Below, in pieces: positions 7,942 to 16,070 of a DNA stretch of 45,992 nt (its first letter is position 1; each line of letters opens with the position of its first letter). Location of the stretch: NCBI GenBank assembly GCA_035505955.1, contig DATJQH010000019.1:1-45992 (forward strand), given 5' to 3'. Source of the stretch: Fen-999 sp035505955. GTDB taxonomy: Bacteria; Pseudomonadota; Gammaproteobacteria; Burkholderiales; Rhodocyclaceae. Both the position numbers and the translations under genes were made by a program. The notes below the pieces were generated by a model. That model saw only the letters and a program-made list of their open reading frames with translations. It was not told where the DNA came from and did no database searches.

Positions 7942-8828
7942 TCGTAGCCCAAGCTCTTCAGCGCCCGCTCGTCGTCCGCCCAGCCGCTTTTCACCTTGAC
8001 CCAGGTCTCGAGCCAGACCTTGCCCCCGAACAAGGCTTCCATGTCTTTCCGCGCGTCGGTCGAAATGCGCTTCAGGCGTTCTCCGCTCTTGCCGATCACG
8101 GTCGCCTTGTAGGCCGCCTTGTCGACTATGACTGCGGCATAGATCCGGCGCAATTCGCCTTCCTGCTCGAACTTCTCGATTTCCACGGCCATGCCGTACG
8201 GCAGTTCTTCGCCAAGATTGCGAAACAGCTTCTCACGCAACAGTTCGGCGGCGAGGAACCGTTCCGAACGATCGGTGATTTCGTCCTCGGCGAAGACGGG
8301 CGGCGCCTCCGGCAGGTACTTGGCCGCCGCCCGGAGCAGTTCATCCATATTGTCGCCGCGCTCCGCAGCAACCGGTACGATCTCGGCGAACGGATATTCC
8401 TTGCTTACTTTCTCCAGGAACGGCAGGACCGCCGCGCGCTCCGGCAGGCGATCAATCTTGTTAACGACCAGCAGTACGGGCCGGTCTCTGGGCAGGAGTC
8501 CGACAATGTCCGCCTCGCCACTGCCCCAGCGACCCGCCTCGACGAGAAACAGCACAACGTCGACGTCGGCAAGCGTCTGCGTCACGCTGCGATTCATCAG
8601 ACGATTCAACGCATTCCGATGCCTGGTCTGGAAGCCTGGTGTATCAACGAAGATGTACTGACAATCCTTGGTGGTCACAACTCCGTGAATGCGGTGGCGC
8701 GTCGTCTGCGCCTTGCGCGAAGTTATGCTGACTTTGGCGCCGACAAGGCGGTTGGTCAGGGTCGACTTGCCGACGTTCGGGCGGCCGACCACCGCCAGGT
8801 AGCCAGTGCGAAAGGCCGAGTCGGTCAT
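7938..8828 (-). CDS. era: GTPase Era
   Basis: Era binds the 3' end of 16S rRNA and acts in 30S maturation. The 296-residue protein has the P-loop GRPNVGKSTL (15-24), G3 VDTPGF, and G4 NKID. A C-terminal KH domain carries VIGKSGERLKRI. ATG 8828 (MTDSAFRTGYLAVVG) overlaps the rnc stop by 4 bases. The longer open frame has no Era-like sequence and is rejected. It pairs with rnc: both act on rRNA. Confidence 0.97.
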   Translation of the reverse strand: MTDSAFRTGYLAVVGRPNVGKSTLTNRLVGAKVSITSRKAQTTRHRIHGVVTTKDCQYIFVDTPGFQTRHRNALNRLMNRSVTQTLADVDVVLFLVEAGRWGSGEADIVGLLPRDRPVLLVVNKIDRLPERAAVLPFLEKVSKEYPFAEIVPVAAERGDNMDELLRAAAKYLPEAPPVFAEDEITDRSERFLAAELLREKLFRNLGEELPYGMAVEIEKFEQEGELRRIYAAVIVDKAAYKATVIGKSGERLKRISTDARKDMEALFGGKVWLETWVKVKSGWADDERALKSLGYE

Positions 8829-9499
8829 TGCGAGGCCACCTGCTCGACGGCCGCGCGTGCCGCTGCCTGTTCGGCGTTGCGCCGGCTGCTGCCGATGCCC
8901 GTCGCGCGCACACCGAGACTGGCAATGACACATTCGACCTCGAACTCCTGAGAGTGGGCTTCGCCCCGAGTTGCCAGCAGCGTGTAAAGAGGTAGCGGCA
9001 ACCTGCGCGCCTGCAGGAGTTCCTGCAGTTCGGTTTTCGCGTCCTTGGCCGACGCCTTGGGATCGATGCGCGACAGCAGCGGAAGAAACAGCCGCTCGAT
9101 GCTCTTCCGTGCGGCGTCGAACCCATTGTCAAGGTAGATCGCTCCGATAACGGCTTCCAGACCGTCGGCCAGAATGGAGGGCCGACGGAAGCCGCCGCTC
9201 TTGAGCTCGCCTTCGCCAAGCCGCAAGTAGTCCCCGAAGTTCAGCGATGCGGAAATTTCGGCCAGGGTGTCCTGGCGCACGAGGCTGGCCCGGAGTCGCG
9301 ACAACTCGCCCTCGCGCAGGGCCGGGAAGCGCTCATAGAGCAAACTTGCGATGACACAATTGAGCACCGAATCGCCCAGGAATTCCAGCCGCTCGTTGTG
9401 TGGCGAACCGTAGCTGCGGTGTGTCAGCGCCTGTTGCAACAGTTCCGCGCGAACAAAACTGTACTCCAGCGCCCTTTGCAGACGCTCGACCGGCATCAC
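8825..9499 (-). CDS. rnc: Ribonuclease III
   Basis: RNase III cleaves double-stranded RNA in rRNA precursors and in many mRNAs. The 224-residue protein has the signature NERLEFLGDSVL, acidic residues in DGLEAVIGAIYLD, and a C-terminal dsRNA-binding domain from about residue 150. The start is either GTG at 9499 (overlapping the upstream stop by 4 bases) or ATG at 9496 (overlap of 1 base); the two differ by one residue. I used GTG because most junctions here overlap by 4 bases. Confidence 0.96.
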   Translation of the reverse strand: MMPVERLQRALEYSFVRAELLQQALTHRSYGSPHNERLEFLGDSVLNCVIASLLYERFPALREGELSRLRASLVRQDTLAEISASLNFGDYLRLGEGELKSGGFRRPSILADGLEAVIGAIYLDNGFDAARKSIERLFLPLLSRIDPKASAKDAKTELQELLQARRLPLPLYTLLATRGEAHSQEFEVECVIASLGVRATGIGSSRRNAEQAAARAAVEQVASQ

Positions 9500-9864
9500 T
9501 TCTCGGATGAACCCTCGAAATCGATGAGCAGGCTGACCGGACCGAACAACGTGATCCGCTTCGTGTAGCTGAAGGACAGCACCAGCCCACTGCCATCACG
9601 AACGACATCGATGTCCTGCGGCGTAATGGCGCTAATGTGATCGACGATCGCACGGCGCTCGTAGGCCTTGCGCACCTCGGCCGGCGACGCCTGCTTCAGG
9701 TTCGGATCCTGCGCCAGGGCCTTGATGTCGGATACGATCTTCGCGTATTCGATAACGTCGGGTACGACCTTCATGCCCACAATGACCACCAAAGCGACGA
9801 GGATGCCGGCAATCAGCAGCCCACTCAAAGTAAGGCCGCGTTGATATCTGATTGACATGCCCAT
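9496..9864 (-). CDS. Single-pass membrane protein, DUF4845 family
   Basis: The function is unknown. The 122-residue protein starts MGMSIRYQRGLTLSG, followed by one hydrophobic membrane segment (about 12-34: LIAGILVALVVIVGMKVVP). An alpha/beta tail of about 85 residues presumably lies in the periplasm. The QRGLTLSGLL start resembles a prepilin-type N-terminus, but it lacks the glutamate of that motif. A ribosome-binding site GGGAG precedes ATG 9864. DUF4845 proteins are regularly found between lepB and rnc in betaproteobacteria, as here, which suggests a link to secretion or the membrane. I cannot take the role further. Confidence 0.85.
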   Translation of the reverse strand: MGMSIRYQRGLTLSGLLIAGILVALVVIVGMKVVPDVIEYAKIVSDIKALAQDPNLKQASPAEVRKAYERRAIVDHISAITPQDIDVVRDGSGLVLSFSYTKRITLFGPVSLLIDFEGSSEK

Positions 9865-9875
9865 TCGGTAACTCC

Positions 9876-10664
9876 CTATTTGAACGACCCGATGCGTTTC
9901 CAGTCACTGAAGTTGAACCAGATGAAGAATGCCTTGCCGACAAGGTTCTCGTCGGGAACGAACCCCCACACCCGGCTATCCTGCGAGTTGTCGCGATTGT
10001 CGCCCATCATGAAGTAGTGGTCCGCCGGAACCTTGCAGACAAACCCCTCGGCATTGTAGTGACAATCTTCTCGTTGCGGGAAGGAGAGGACGTGCGGCAC
10101 ATAGGGAGGCGCGTCGGGCTCGATCAGGGCTTGGTGCTCCACACCGCCCAGGTTCTCGATGAAGCGTGGTGTGTAGTAGAGCTTTTCCTTGTCGAGGAAC
10201 TCGCCGTCCGGCTGCATCGACATGGTCTGGCCATTGATGGTCAGGCGTTTGTTGCGATATTCCACCGTGTCGCCGGGAAGCCCCACGACGCGCTTGATGT
10301 AGTCGAGCGAAGGATCGACAGGGTAACGAAACACGACGACGTCTCCGCGCTGCGGAGAATTCAATTCGATGACCTTCTTGTTGATTACCGGCAGGCGAAT
10401 GCCATAGGTATATTTGTTCACGAGGATGAAGTCGCCGACCAGCAGGGTCGGAATCATCGAACCGGAAGGAATCTTGAACGGCTCGACGAGAAACGAGCGC
10501 AACCCGAACACGATCAGGAACACAGGAAAGAAACTCGCGCCATACTCCACCCACCACGGATCCTTTCCGCCTGGCTGGCGTTTCTTTCGGAACACGTACC
10601 GATCCACCATCCACAGAAAGCCGGTTGCCACGGTCAGCAGGAACAGGATCAGGGCGAAGTTCAT
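9876..10664 (-). CDS. lepB: Signal peptidase I
   Basis: LepB removes signal peptides from secreted proteins at the periplasmic face of the inner membrane. The 262-residue protein has two N-terminal membrane segments (about 3-21 and 44-60). The catalytic dyad is Ser69 in PSGSMIPTL and Lys124 in DYIKRVVGLPGD. MGDNRDNSQDSRVWGFV is the conserved box E. ATG 10664 overlaps the lepA stop by 1 base (TGATG). The longer frame upstream is inside lepA and not real. Confidence 0.97.
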   Translation of the reverse strand: MNFALILFLLTVATGFLWMVDRYVFRKKRQPGGKDPWWVEYGASFFPVFLIVFGLRSFLVEPFKIPSGSMIPTLLVGDFILVNKYTYGIRLPVINKKVIELNSPQRGDVVVFRYPVDPSLDYIKRVVGLPGDTVEYRNKRLTINGQTMSMQPDGEFLDKEKLYYTPRFIENLGGVEHQALIEPDAPPYVPHVLSFPQREDCHYNAEGFVCKVPADHYFMMGDNRDNSQDSRVWGFVPDENLVGKAFFIWFNFSDWKRIGSFK

Positions 10665-12451
10665 CAGTCGACTCTCAATACGGCCAGGAAGGCGTCCTGG
10701 GGAATCTCTACGCGGCCGACCTGCTTCATGCGTTTCTTGCCGGCCTTCTGTTTCTCGAGAAGCTTCTTCTTGCGTGTGATGTCGCCACCGTAACACTTGG
10801 CCAGCACGTCCTTGCGCATCGCCTTGACGTTCTCGCGAGCGACGATGGTGGACCCAATGGCCGCCTGAATAGCAACGTCGTACATTTGCCGCGGAATCAA
10901 GCCGCGCATCTTCGCTGCCAGTTCCCTGCCGCGATACGCCGCGTTGGCCCGATGTACGATCACCGAAAGCGCGTCTACTCGATCGCCATTAATGAGCACG
11001 TCCAGTTTGACGACGTCGGCCGCCCGGTACTCCTTGAACTCGTAATCGAGCGACGCATACCCGCGCGAAATCGATTTCAACTTGTCGAAGAAATCGAAGA
11101 CGACTTCGGCCAATGGCATCTCGTAGGTGACGTGCACCTGACGGCCATGGTAGCGCAGGTCAATCTGGTTCCCCCGCTTCCCTATGCACAGCGTGATGAC
11201 CGCGCCCAGATAGTCTTGGGGAACGAAGATCTCCGTCGTGATGATGGGCTCGCGGATTTCCTCGACCTTCTGCGTATCCGGCAGCTTCGACGGATTCTCC
11301 ACGAACAGTTCGCTGCCGTCGCGCAGCAGCACCTGATAGACAACTGTCGGTGCCGTCGTGATCAGATCCTGGTCGAACTCTCGTTCCAGTCGTTCCTGCA
11401 CAATCTCCATGTGCAGCAGCCCGAGAAAGCCGCAGCGAAAACCGAAGCCGAGTGCCTGCGAGACCTCCGGTTCAAAATGGAGTGAGGCATCGTTCAACTG
11501 AAGCTTCTCCAGCGATTCACGCAAACCATCGTATTGGTTGGATTCCACGGGGTACAGGCCAGCGAACACTTGCGGCTTGATTTCCTTGAAGCCAGGCAAC
11601 GGCTGCAAGGCTGGCCTGTCCGCCAACGTAACGGTGTCGCCTACCTTGGCGGCCTTCAATTCCTTGATGCCCGAAATGATGAATCCGACTTCCCCTGCCG
11701 ACAAGTTGTCCTTCGGTTGCGACTTTGGCGTAAACACGCCCACCTGTTCGCAGAGATGGACAGCACCGGTCGACATCAGCAGGATCCGATCTTTCGCTTT
11801 CAGGGAACCATCGACTACGCGCACGAGCATGACGACGCCGACGTAGTTGTCGAACCAGGAATCGATGATCAGCGCCTTCAGATTCGCCGCCGGATCGCCC
11901 TTTGGCGCGGGAATACGTGCGATCACGGCTTCCAGAATGTCGTCCACCCCCATGCCGGTCTTTGCTGAACAGGGTACTGCAGCACTCGCGTCAATACCGA
12001 TGACGTCTTCGATCTCGGCCTTCGCGGAATCGGGGTCCGCCTGCGGCAGGTCCATCTTGTTCAATACCGGAACGACTTCCACACCCAGATCCAGCGCCGT
12101 ATAGCAGTTGGCCACGGTCTGCGCTTCCACGCCCTGCGAAGCGTCAACGACGAGCAATGCACCTTCGCAGGCTGACAGCGAACGGCTGACTTCGTAGGAA
12201 AAATCGACGTGGCCGGGCGTGTCGATCAGATTGAGGTTATAGCGCTTGCCGTCGCGCGCCTCGTACCACAACGCGGCGGTCTGCGCTTTGATCGTGATGC
12301 CGCGTTCCCGCTCCAGATCCATCGAGTCCAGCACCTGGTCGGCCATTTCGCGATCCGACAAGCCACCGCAACGCTGGATGATGCGGTCAGCCAGCGTCGA
12401 TTTCCCATGGTCAATATGGGCGATGATCGAGAAATTGCGGATATGGTCCAA
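10664..12451 (-). CDS. lepA: Elongation factor 4 (LepA), TTG start
   Basis: LepA is a ribosome-associated GTPase linked to 30S assembly and to stalled elongation. The 595-residue protein has AHIDHGKSTL, the switch region ERERGITIK, DTPGHVDF, NKMD, and the LepA-specific C-terminal domain ending in KKKLLEKQKAGKKRMKQ. The family N-terminus (DHIRNFSII) forces the start to codon 12451, which is TTG; no in-frame ATG or GTG lies near it upstream. The 12 bases before it are TTTTTTCTTGCT, the U-tract of the terminator at 12458-12482, so no Shine-Dalgarno sequence is visible. lepB follows at once. Confidence 0.96.
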   Translation of the reverse strand: MDHIRNFSIIAHIDHGKSTLADRIIQRCGGLSDREMADQVLDSMDLERERGITIKAQTAALWYEARDGKRYNLNLIDTPGHVDFSYEVSRSLSACEGALLVVDASQGVEAQTVANCYTALDLGVEVVPVLNKMDLPQADPDSAKAEIEDVIGIDASAAVPCSAKTGMGVDDILEAVIARIPAPKGDPAANLKALIIDSWFDNYVGVVMLVRVVDGSLKAKDRILLMSTGAVHLCEQVGVFTPKSQPKDNLSAGEVGFIISGIKELKAAKVGDTVTLADRPALQPLPGFKEIKPQVFAGLYPVESNQYDGLRESLEKLQLNDASLHFEPEVSQALGFGFRCGFLGLLHMEIVQERLEREFDQDLITTAPTVVYQVLLRDGSELFVENPSKLPDTQKVEEIREPIITTEIFVPQDYLGAVITLCIGKRGNQIDLRYHGRQVHVTYEMPLAEVVFDFFDKLKSISRGYASLDYEFKEYRAADVVKLDVLINGDRVDALSVIVHRANAAYRGRELAAKMRGLIPRQMYDVAIQAAIGSTIVARENVKAMRKDVLAKCYGGDITRKKKLLEKQKAGKKRMKQVGRVEIPQDAFLAVLRVD

Positions 12452-12457
12452 AGCAAG

Positions 12458-12482
12458 AAAAAAGGTGCTTCTCGAGCACCTT
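12458..12482 (-). terminator. Intrinsic terminator abutting lepA
   Basis: In the minus-strand transcript an 8-bp stem (12482-12475 with 12469-12462) closes a 5-base loop. It is followed by TTTTTT (12463-12458), whose first two bases come from the stem. It ends the rpoE-rseABC-mucD-thioredoxin-fold unit 25 bases after the last stop codon. The U-tract ends 6 bases before the TTG of lepA, so it also lies in the lepA leader. Confidence 0.8.
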
Positions 12483-12507
12483 GTGGGTCCAGCAGAAGAA
12501 TTGAATT

Positions 12508-12753
12508 TTATCGGAACTGCGTCAGATATTCACGCACTTTCGGTACATCCAGAAAGTGATGGCAGAGTTCGGTTCCGTTTGCCACTAGGACGGGCACCAG
12601 TACGTTGTACCTCATTTCGAGAGTCGGATCCGTGTCGACATCGACCATCGTGACAGCAAACGGATGCTCGGCACACAGCACTTCCAATGCGGCGAGCATT
12701 TCGTCGCACAGGTGGCAATAGCTGCGCCCGTACAGGGTGAACTGTGGCAGCAC
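12508..12753 (-). CDS. Thioredoxin-fold/glutaredoxin family protein (DUF836-like)
   Basis: This is a small protein of about 81 residues with the redox motif YCHLC (Cys13, Cys16) right after a first beta strand (FTLYGRS). A cis-proline segment VPVLV follows, so it has a minimal glutaredoxin fold. The substrate is unknown. GTG 12753 starts 1 base after the mucD stop. Upstream ATGs at 12786 and 12804 would overlap mucD and add residues before the fold, so I prefer GTG. It is the last gene before the terminator at 12458-12482. Its place behind the RseC/MucD genes hints at a role in thiol balance during envelope stress (inference). Confidence 0.8.
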   Translation of the reverse strand: MLPQFTLYGRSYCHLCDEMLAALEVLCAEHPFAVTMVDVDTDPTLEMRYNVLVPVLVANGTELCHHFLDVPKVREYLTQFR

Positions 12754-12754
12754 C

Positions 12755-14170
12755 CTACTTGTCGCCCATCCCGCGAATCGTGACATAGGTCTGCGTATCA
12801 CCACGCAGCACCCGGAGCGTGATGGCCGACGATTCGTTCACCTTTGCCAACAGGCCGTTGAATTGATCCACGCTCTTGAGATCCGTCTGCGCGCCCTTGC
12901 TGATCAACGTCAGCAGCACGTCGCCGGGCCGGAAGTCCCCTCGCGCAGCACTCGACACATCTTCGACCACAAGTCCGTGGCCAAGACCCATTTGCTTGCG
13001 CTGCTCGGCCGTCAATTCGGAAAGAACCAGTCCCAGTTTGTTGGCCGCGCCTGAAGGCTGACTCTTTCCCGGGCGACGGGCGGACACCTGCCCCTCATCG
13101 GCCGGCATCTCGCCGACCGTGATCGTGATGTCCTTGAAAGCGCCCTTCCGCCAGACCCGCATCGATGCATGGGACCCAGGTTTCGTCGCACCGACAATTC
13201 GCGGCAGGTCGCTCGACTGACCAACGCTCTTGTCGTCGACTTTCACGATGATGTCTCCCGGCTCCACGCCCGCCTTCTCGGCCGGAGAACCCTTTTCCAC
13301 AGATGCAACCAACGCCCCCTGCGGCTTGGATAAACCGAAGGAATCGGCCAGTTCCTTGGTGACCTCCTGGACGGCAACGCCCAGACGCCCGCGGCTGACA
13401 CGCCCGGTTGCACGCAGTTGAGACTGGACCTCCAGTGCCACGTCGATCGGAATCGCGAACGACAAGCCCATGTAGCCGCCGGATCGTGAATATATCTGGG
13501 AGTTCACGCCCACGACTTCTCCCTTCATGTTGAAGAGCGGCCCTCCGGAGTTGCCGGGATTGATCGCAACATCCGTTTGAATGAAGGGCACGTAAGTGTC
13601 CTGCGGAAGCGAGCGTCCCTTGGCACTTACGATTCCGGCCGTGACGGAATTCTCGAATCCGAACGGGGAACCGATGGCCACGACCCATTCTCCGACCCGC
13701 AGGCGGCCTGGGTCTCCGAAACGAACAACCGGAAGCCCGCTGGCGTCAATCTTCAACAAGGCCACATCGGTACGCTTGTCTGCGCCAACCACCTTGGCCT
13801 TGAATTCGCGCTTGTCAGTGAGTTTGACCAGGACTTCGTCTGCGGCGTCGACCACGTGGGCGTTCGTCAGGATATATCCGTCGGCGCTGATTATGAATCC
13901 GGAACCCAGGGACTGGTTCTTGAATTCGCGCGGCAGGCCTGGAGTCTGCCGTGGCATGAAACGCTTGAAGAACTCAAACGACGGGTCATCCTCATCAAAT
14001 GGAAAGGGATGCGTAAACCCATGGCCTTTGACGGTTTGAGTCGTGCTGACATTCACAACGGCCGGCCCCTGCATTTCGGCCAAGTCCGTGAAGTCCGGCA
14101 AGTCCCTTGCTTGCGCAGACGCGACAACAGCTGTTGTCATCAACACCAAACCAATCAAAGCATTTCTCAT
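12755..14170 (-). CDS. mucD: Periplasmic Do-family serine protease MucD/DegP
   Basis: This protease/chaperone degrades misfolded envelope proteins. The 471-residue protein has a signal peptide (about 1-21, ending ASAQA). Its trypsin-like domain has the triad His105 (TNAHVVD), Asp135 (RTDVALLK) and Ser208 (NPGNSGGPLF). Two PDZ domains follow (about 265-350 and 385-465). Its 4-base overlap with rseC puts it in the sigma-E operon. That resembles the pseudomonad algU-mucABCD layout, and for that reason I use mucD in place of degP. Confidence 0.95.
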   Translation of the reverse strand: MRNALIGLVLMTTAVVASAQARDLPDFTDLAEMQGPAVVNVSTTQTVKGHGFTHPFPFDEDDPSFEFFKRFMPRQTPGLPREFKNQSLGSGFIISADGYILTNAHVVDAADEVLVKLTDKREFKAKVVGADKRTDVALLKIDASGLPVVRFGDPGRLRVGEWVVAIGSPFGFENSVTAGIVSAKGRSLPQDTYVPFIQTDVAINPGNSGGPLFNMKGEVVGVNSQIYSRSGGYMGLSFAIPIDVALEVQSQLRATGRVSRGRLGVAVQEVTKELADSFGLSKPQGALVASVEKGSPAEKAGVEPGDIIVKVDDKSVGQSSDLPRIVGATKPGSHASMRVWRKGAFKDITITVGEMPADEGQVSARRPGKSQPSGAANKLGLVLSELTAEQRKQMGLGHGLVVEDVSSAARGDFRPGDVLLTLISKGAQTDLKSVDQFNGLLAKVNESSAITLRVLRGDTQTYVTIRGMGDK

Positions 14171-14592
14171 GACTGCATACCCTTGTGCACTTGAATGACT
14201 TCGCCACGTGACTGCGACCGCAAATCGAAATCGGCCCCGCCGCTCTTCCAGCGCAATGCAATCCAGCCGGCAGCCAGGCCAATTACCGCACCCAAGGCCG
14301 CGGCGAACTCGCCCCCGAAGCTTGTGCCTGCCGCCGCGCCAACGAGCGACAGCAGCAGCGGAAGCAGGTAGGTGCGAAGAACGGCCTTCAGTACCGTACC
14401 TTCCGGAACGCTCAGGGTTAACGTGTCCCCAACGGATGCTCCGATGGTGTTGCGAACCCGCTGCAATGCTTTGCCGCGTCCGTCACCCAATCCGCAACCG
14501 GCAGACTTGTCACAGTTTGCGCAGCCTCCCTCGACGTCCACCCAGAGATAGTCTCCCTGAACGCGAACCACTACTGCTTTGCTTTCGATCAT
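14167..14592 (-). CDS. rseC: SoxR-reducing/sigma-E regulatory protein RseC
   Basis: RseC is an inner-membrane protein; relatives take part in SoxR reduction and modulate sigma-E activity. The 141-residue protein has a cysteine-rich N-terminus (Cys24, Cys27 and Cys33 in GGCANCDKSAGCG). Two hydrophobic segments follow (about 72-90 and 95-113). The cysteines could bind an iron-sulfur cluster (inference). It overlaps rseB and mucD by 4 bases each. Confidence 0.9.
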   Translation of the reverse strand: MIESKAVVVRVQGDYLWVDVEGGCANCDKSAGCGLGDGRGKALQRVRNTIGASVGDTLTLSVPEGTVLKAVLRTYLLPLLLSLVGAAAGTSFGGEFAAALGAVIGLAAGWIALRWKSGGADFDLRSQSRGEVIQVHKGMQS

Positions 14593-15566
14593 TTTCTTTT
14601 CGGCTCAATGCCGTCGCCGAACCGACGCAGTGCCGCAACCGGAACGTCGCCCATGACGATCACCTGGAAGTCGTCGACCTGACGCTTGTACACATTTACG
14701 GCACCCATCGAGAAAGCGCTCGGCTCCTCCCGTGCCCTCCCGCCCAACGGCTCGAGGAACACTGATATCGACGCCAGTCCATCCGAGAAGATCACCTGCG
14801 TGCTTTCCGGTGCATCTGGGCGCAGTTGCCGTTTCATGCCAGACAGCCGTCGAAACCCCGGCAGCCCATTGTGAAAGATCCATTGCCCGTCATCCGCGCG
14901 CGTTTCGATCGAGCGTACGCGTTGGATCTGCCAGTCACCTGGATTCGTGGCCATTTGCGACGTCAACATCTCGCGCGTGACGGGTCCGCCAATTCGCACC
15001 TCCGTGAAGGCGAACGCCTCGAGCTGAGTTCCGTTGTCGTCGACAAGGCTCGCTCTAAGGAGCAGCCCTGACACGGGATCAATCCAGAACTCGTGACCGA
15101 ACCGCATGTCGTCCTTGGGTTCGATGAAGACCGCACGACCGTTGACGCCGGCAATGCGCTCGGCCGCGCCTGAGCGAATGCGGTAATACTCAGTTAGCCC
15201 GGCCAGACTACCCGGAATCAGCGTCGGAAAGAAGGGACGAACACTCCGGCGCTCGACAATGAGCAACTTGTTGTCGGGCAGAAAGCACCGGACTTCGTCA
15301 TTCTGCCGAACGACTTCGCGAGGACTGCCATTAAGGACTTCGAGTCGCTCGAATTCATTGCCATCCTGGAGAGCATGCGTGATGCGGGAGGTCTCGCTCC
15401 GGCTGCCATTCTGATATACGAAGACGCCGGTATAGGTGAGTCGCTGCGCGGCCGTCGAAACCTTCTGCAGCAACTGCAAGGCTTCGCCCGTACTTTGCTG
15501 CTGCCCCGGAGCAGGCGATGACAGAAGCCCAACCGCTATGAATAGCGGAAAAAAAGCGGCCCTCAT
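14589..15566 (-). CDS. rseB: Periplasmic sigma-E regulator RseB/MucB
   Basis: RseB binds the periplasmic tail of RseA and shields it from the protease DegS until envelope stress or lipopolysaccharide signals appear. The 325-residue protein has a signal peptide (MRAAFFPLFIAVGLLSSPAPGQ, split after about residue 21). An LolA-like N-terminal domain (TYTGVFVYQNG) and a C-terminal domain ending in AALRRFGDGIEPKRK follow. ATG 15566 overlaps the rseA stop by 4 bases. The 89-residue upstream extension of the open frame is arginine/glycine-rich and overlaps rseA, so it is rejected. Confidence 0.94.
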   Translation of the reverse strand: MRAAFFPLFIAVGLLSSPAPGQQQSTGEALQLLQKVSTAAQRLTYTGVFVYQNGSRSETSRITHALQDGNEFERLEVLNGSPREVVRQNDEVRCFLPDNKLLIVERRSVRPFFPTLIPGSLAGLTEYYRIRSGAAERIAGVNGRAVFIEPKDDMRFGHEFWIDPVSGLLLRASLVDDNGTQLEAFAFTEVRIGGPVTREMLTSQMATNPGDWQIQRVRSIETRADDGQWIFHNGLPGFRRLSGMKRQLRPDAPESTQVIFSDGLASISVFLEPLGGRAREEPSAFSMGAVNVYKRQVDDFQVIVMGDVPVAALRRFGDGIEPKRK

Positions 15567-16069
15567 TGACCGCCGCCGACGACGGATACGGTCCGTATGT
15601 GTTGAGCGCCACCCTGCAAATCGAGTCCCGGCGCGTTGACCTGATGTGCCAGCATGTACTCCTGCATCCCCGCCGCAGGCGTCGCCGCAGCCTTGGCCAC
15701 CTTTGCCGATTTCGGCTGCTCGACACGCGCGAGCGTAGTTTGTTCCGGGCTTCCGAACTGCAGCACGGCCAGCCAGCCGACCACTGCAATCCCGGCTACC
15801 GAGGCGGCGAGCGCCATCAGTACGCTTGACCATCGCGCCGGGCGGCGCGATGGGGGCGCCAGCACGGTCGGCTCGTCAGTAAGCTCGCTCATGACACGTG
15901 CAGTAATGTCGCGAGCCAGGTCGCCTTCATCGCGCATTGCGTCGCCGATGAGCTTGTAGCAGCGCCAAGTGTCCCGGAGGTGGGAATTCGCCTTTAACGT
16001 CGCCCACAGCGCCGGCTCCTCGTGAACCTCGAGCTCGCTGTCCATGAACGCCGACAATTCCTTTGTCAT
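15563..16069 (-). CDS. rseA: Anti-sigma-E factor RseA/MucA
   Basis: RseA is a single-pass inner-membrane protein that holds RpoE inactive and is cut by DegS and RseP under envelope stress. The 168-residue protein has the N-terminal anti-sigma domain (TKELSAFMDSELE, then LRDTWRCYKLIGDAM). One membrane segment lies at about 90-110 (SSVLMALAASVAGIAVVGWL), followed by a periplasmic tail for RseB. ATG 16069 lies 1 base past the rpoE stop; the alternative start at 16093 overlaps rpoE. Confidence 0.93.
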   Translation of the reverse strand: MTKELSAFMDSELEVHEEPALWATLKANSHLRDTWRCYKLIGDAMRDEGDLARDITARVMSELTDEPTVLAPPSRRPARWSSVLMALAASVAGIAVVGWLAVLQFGSPEQTTLARVEQPKSAKVAKAAATPAAGMQEYMLAHQVNAPGLDLQGGAQHIRTVSVVGGGQ

Positions 16070-16070
16070 T

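Noticed and set aside
15567..15833. 89-residue N-terminal extension of RseB
   Set aside because: It overlaps rseA in another frame and precedes a clear signal peptide at ATG 15566.
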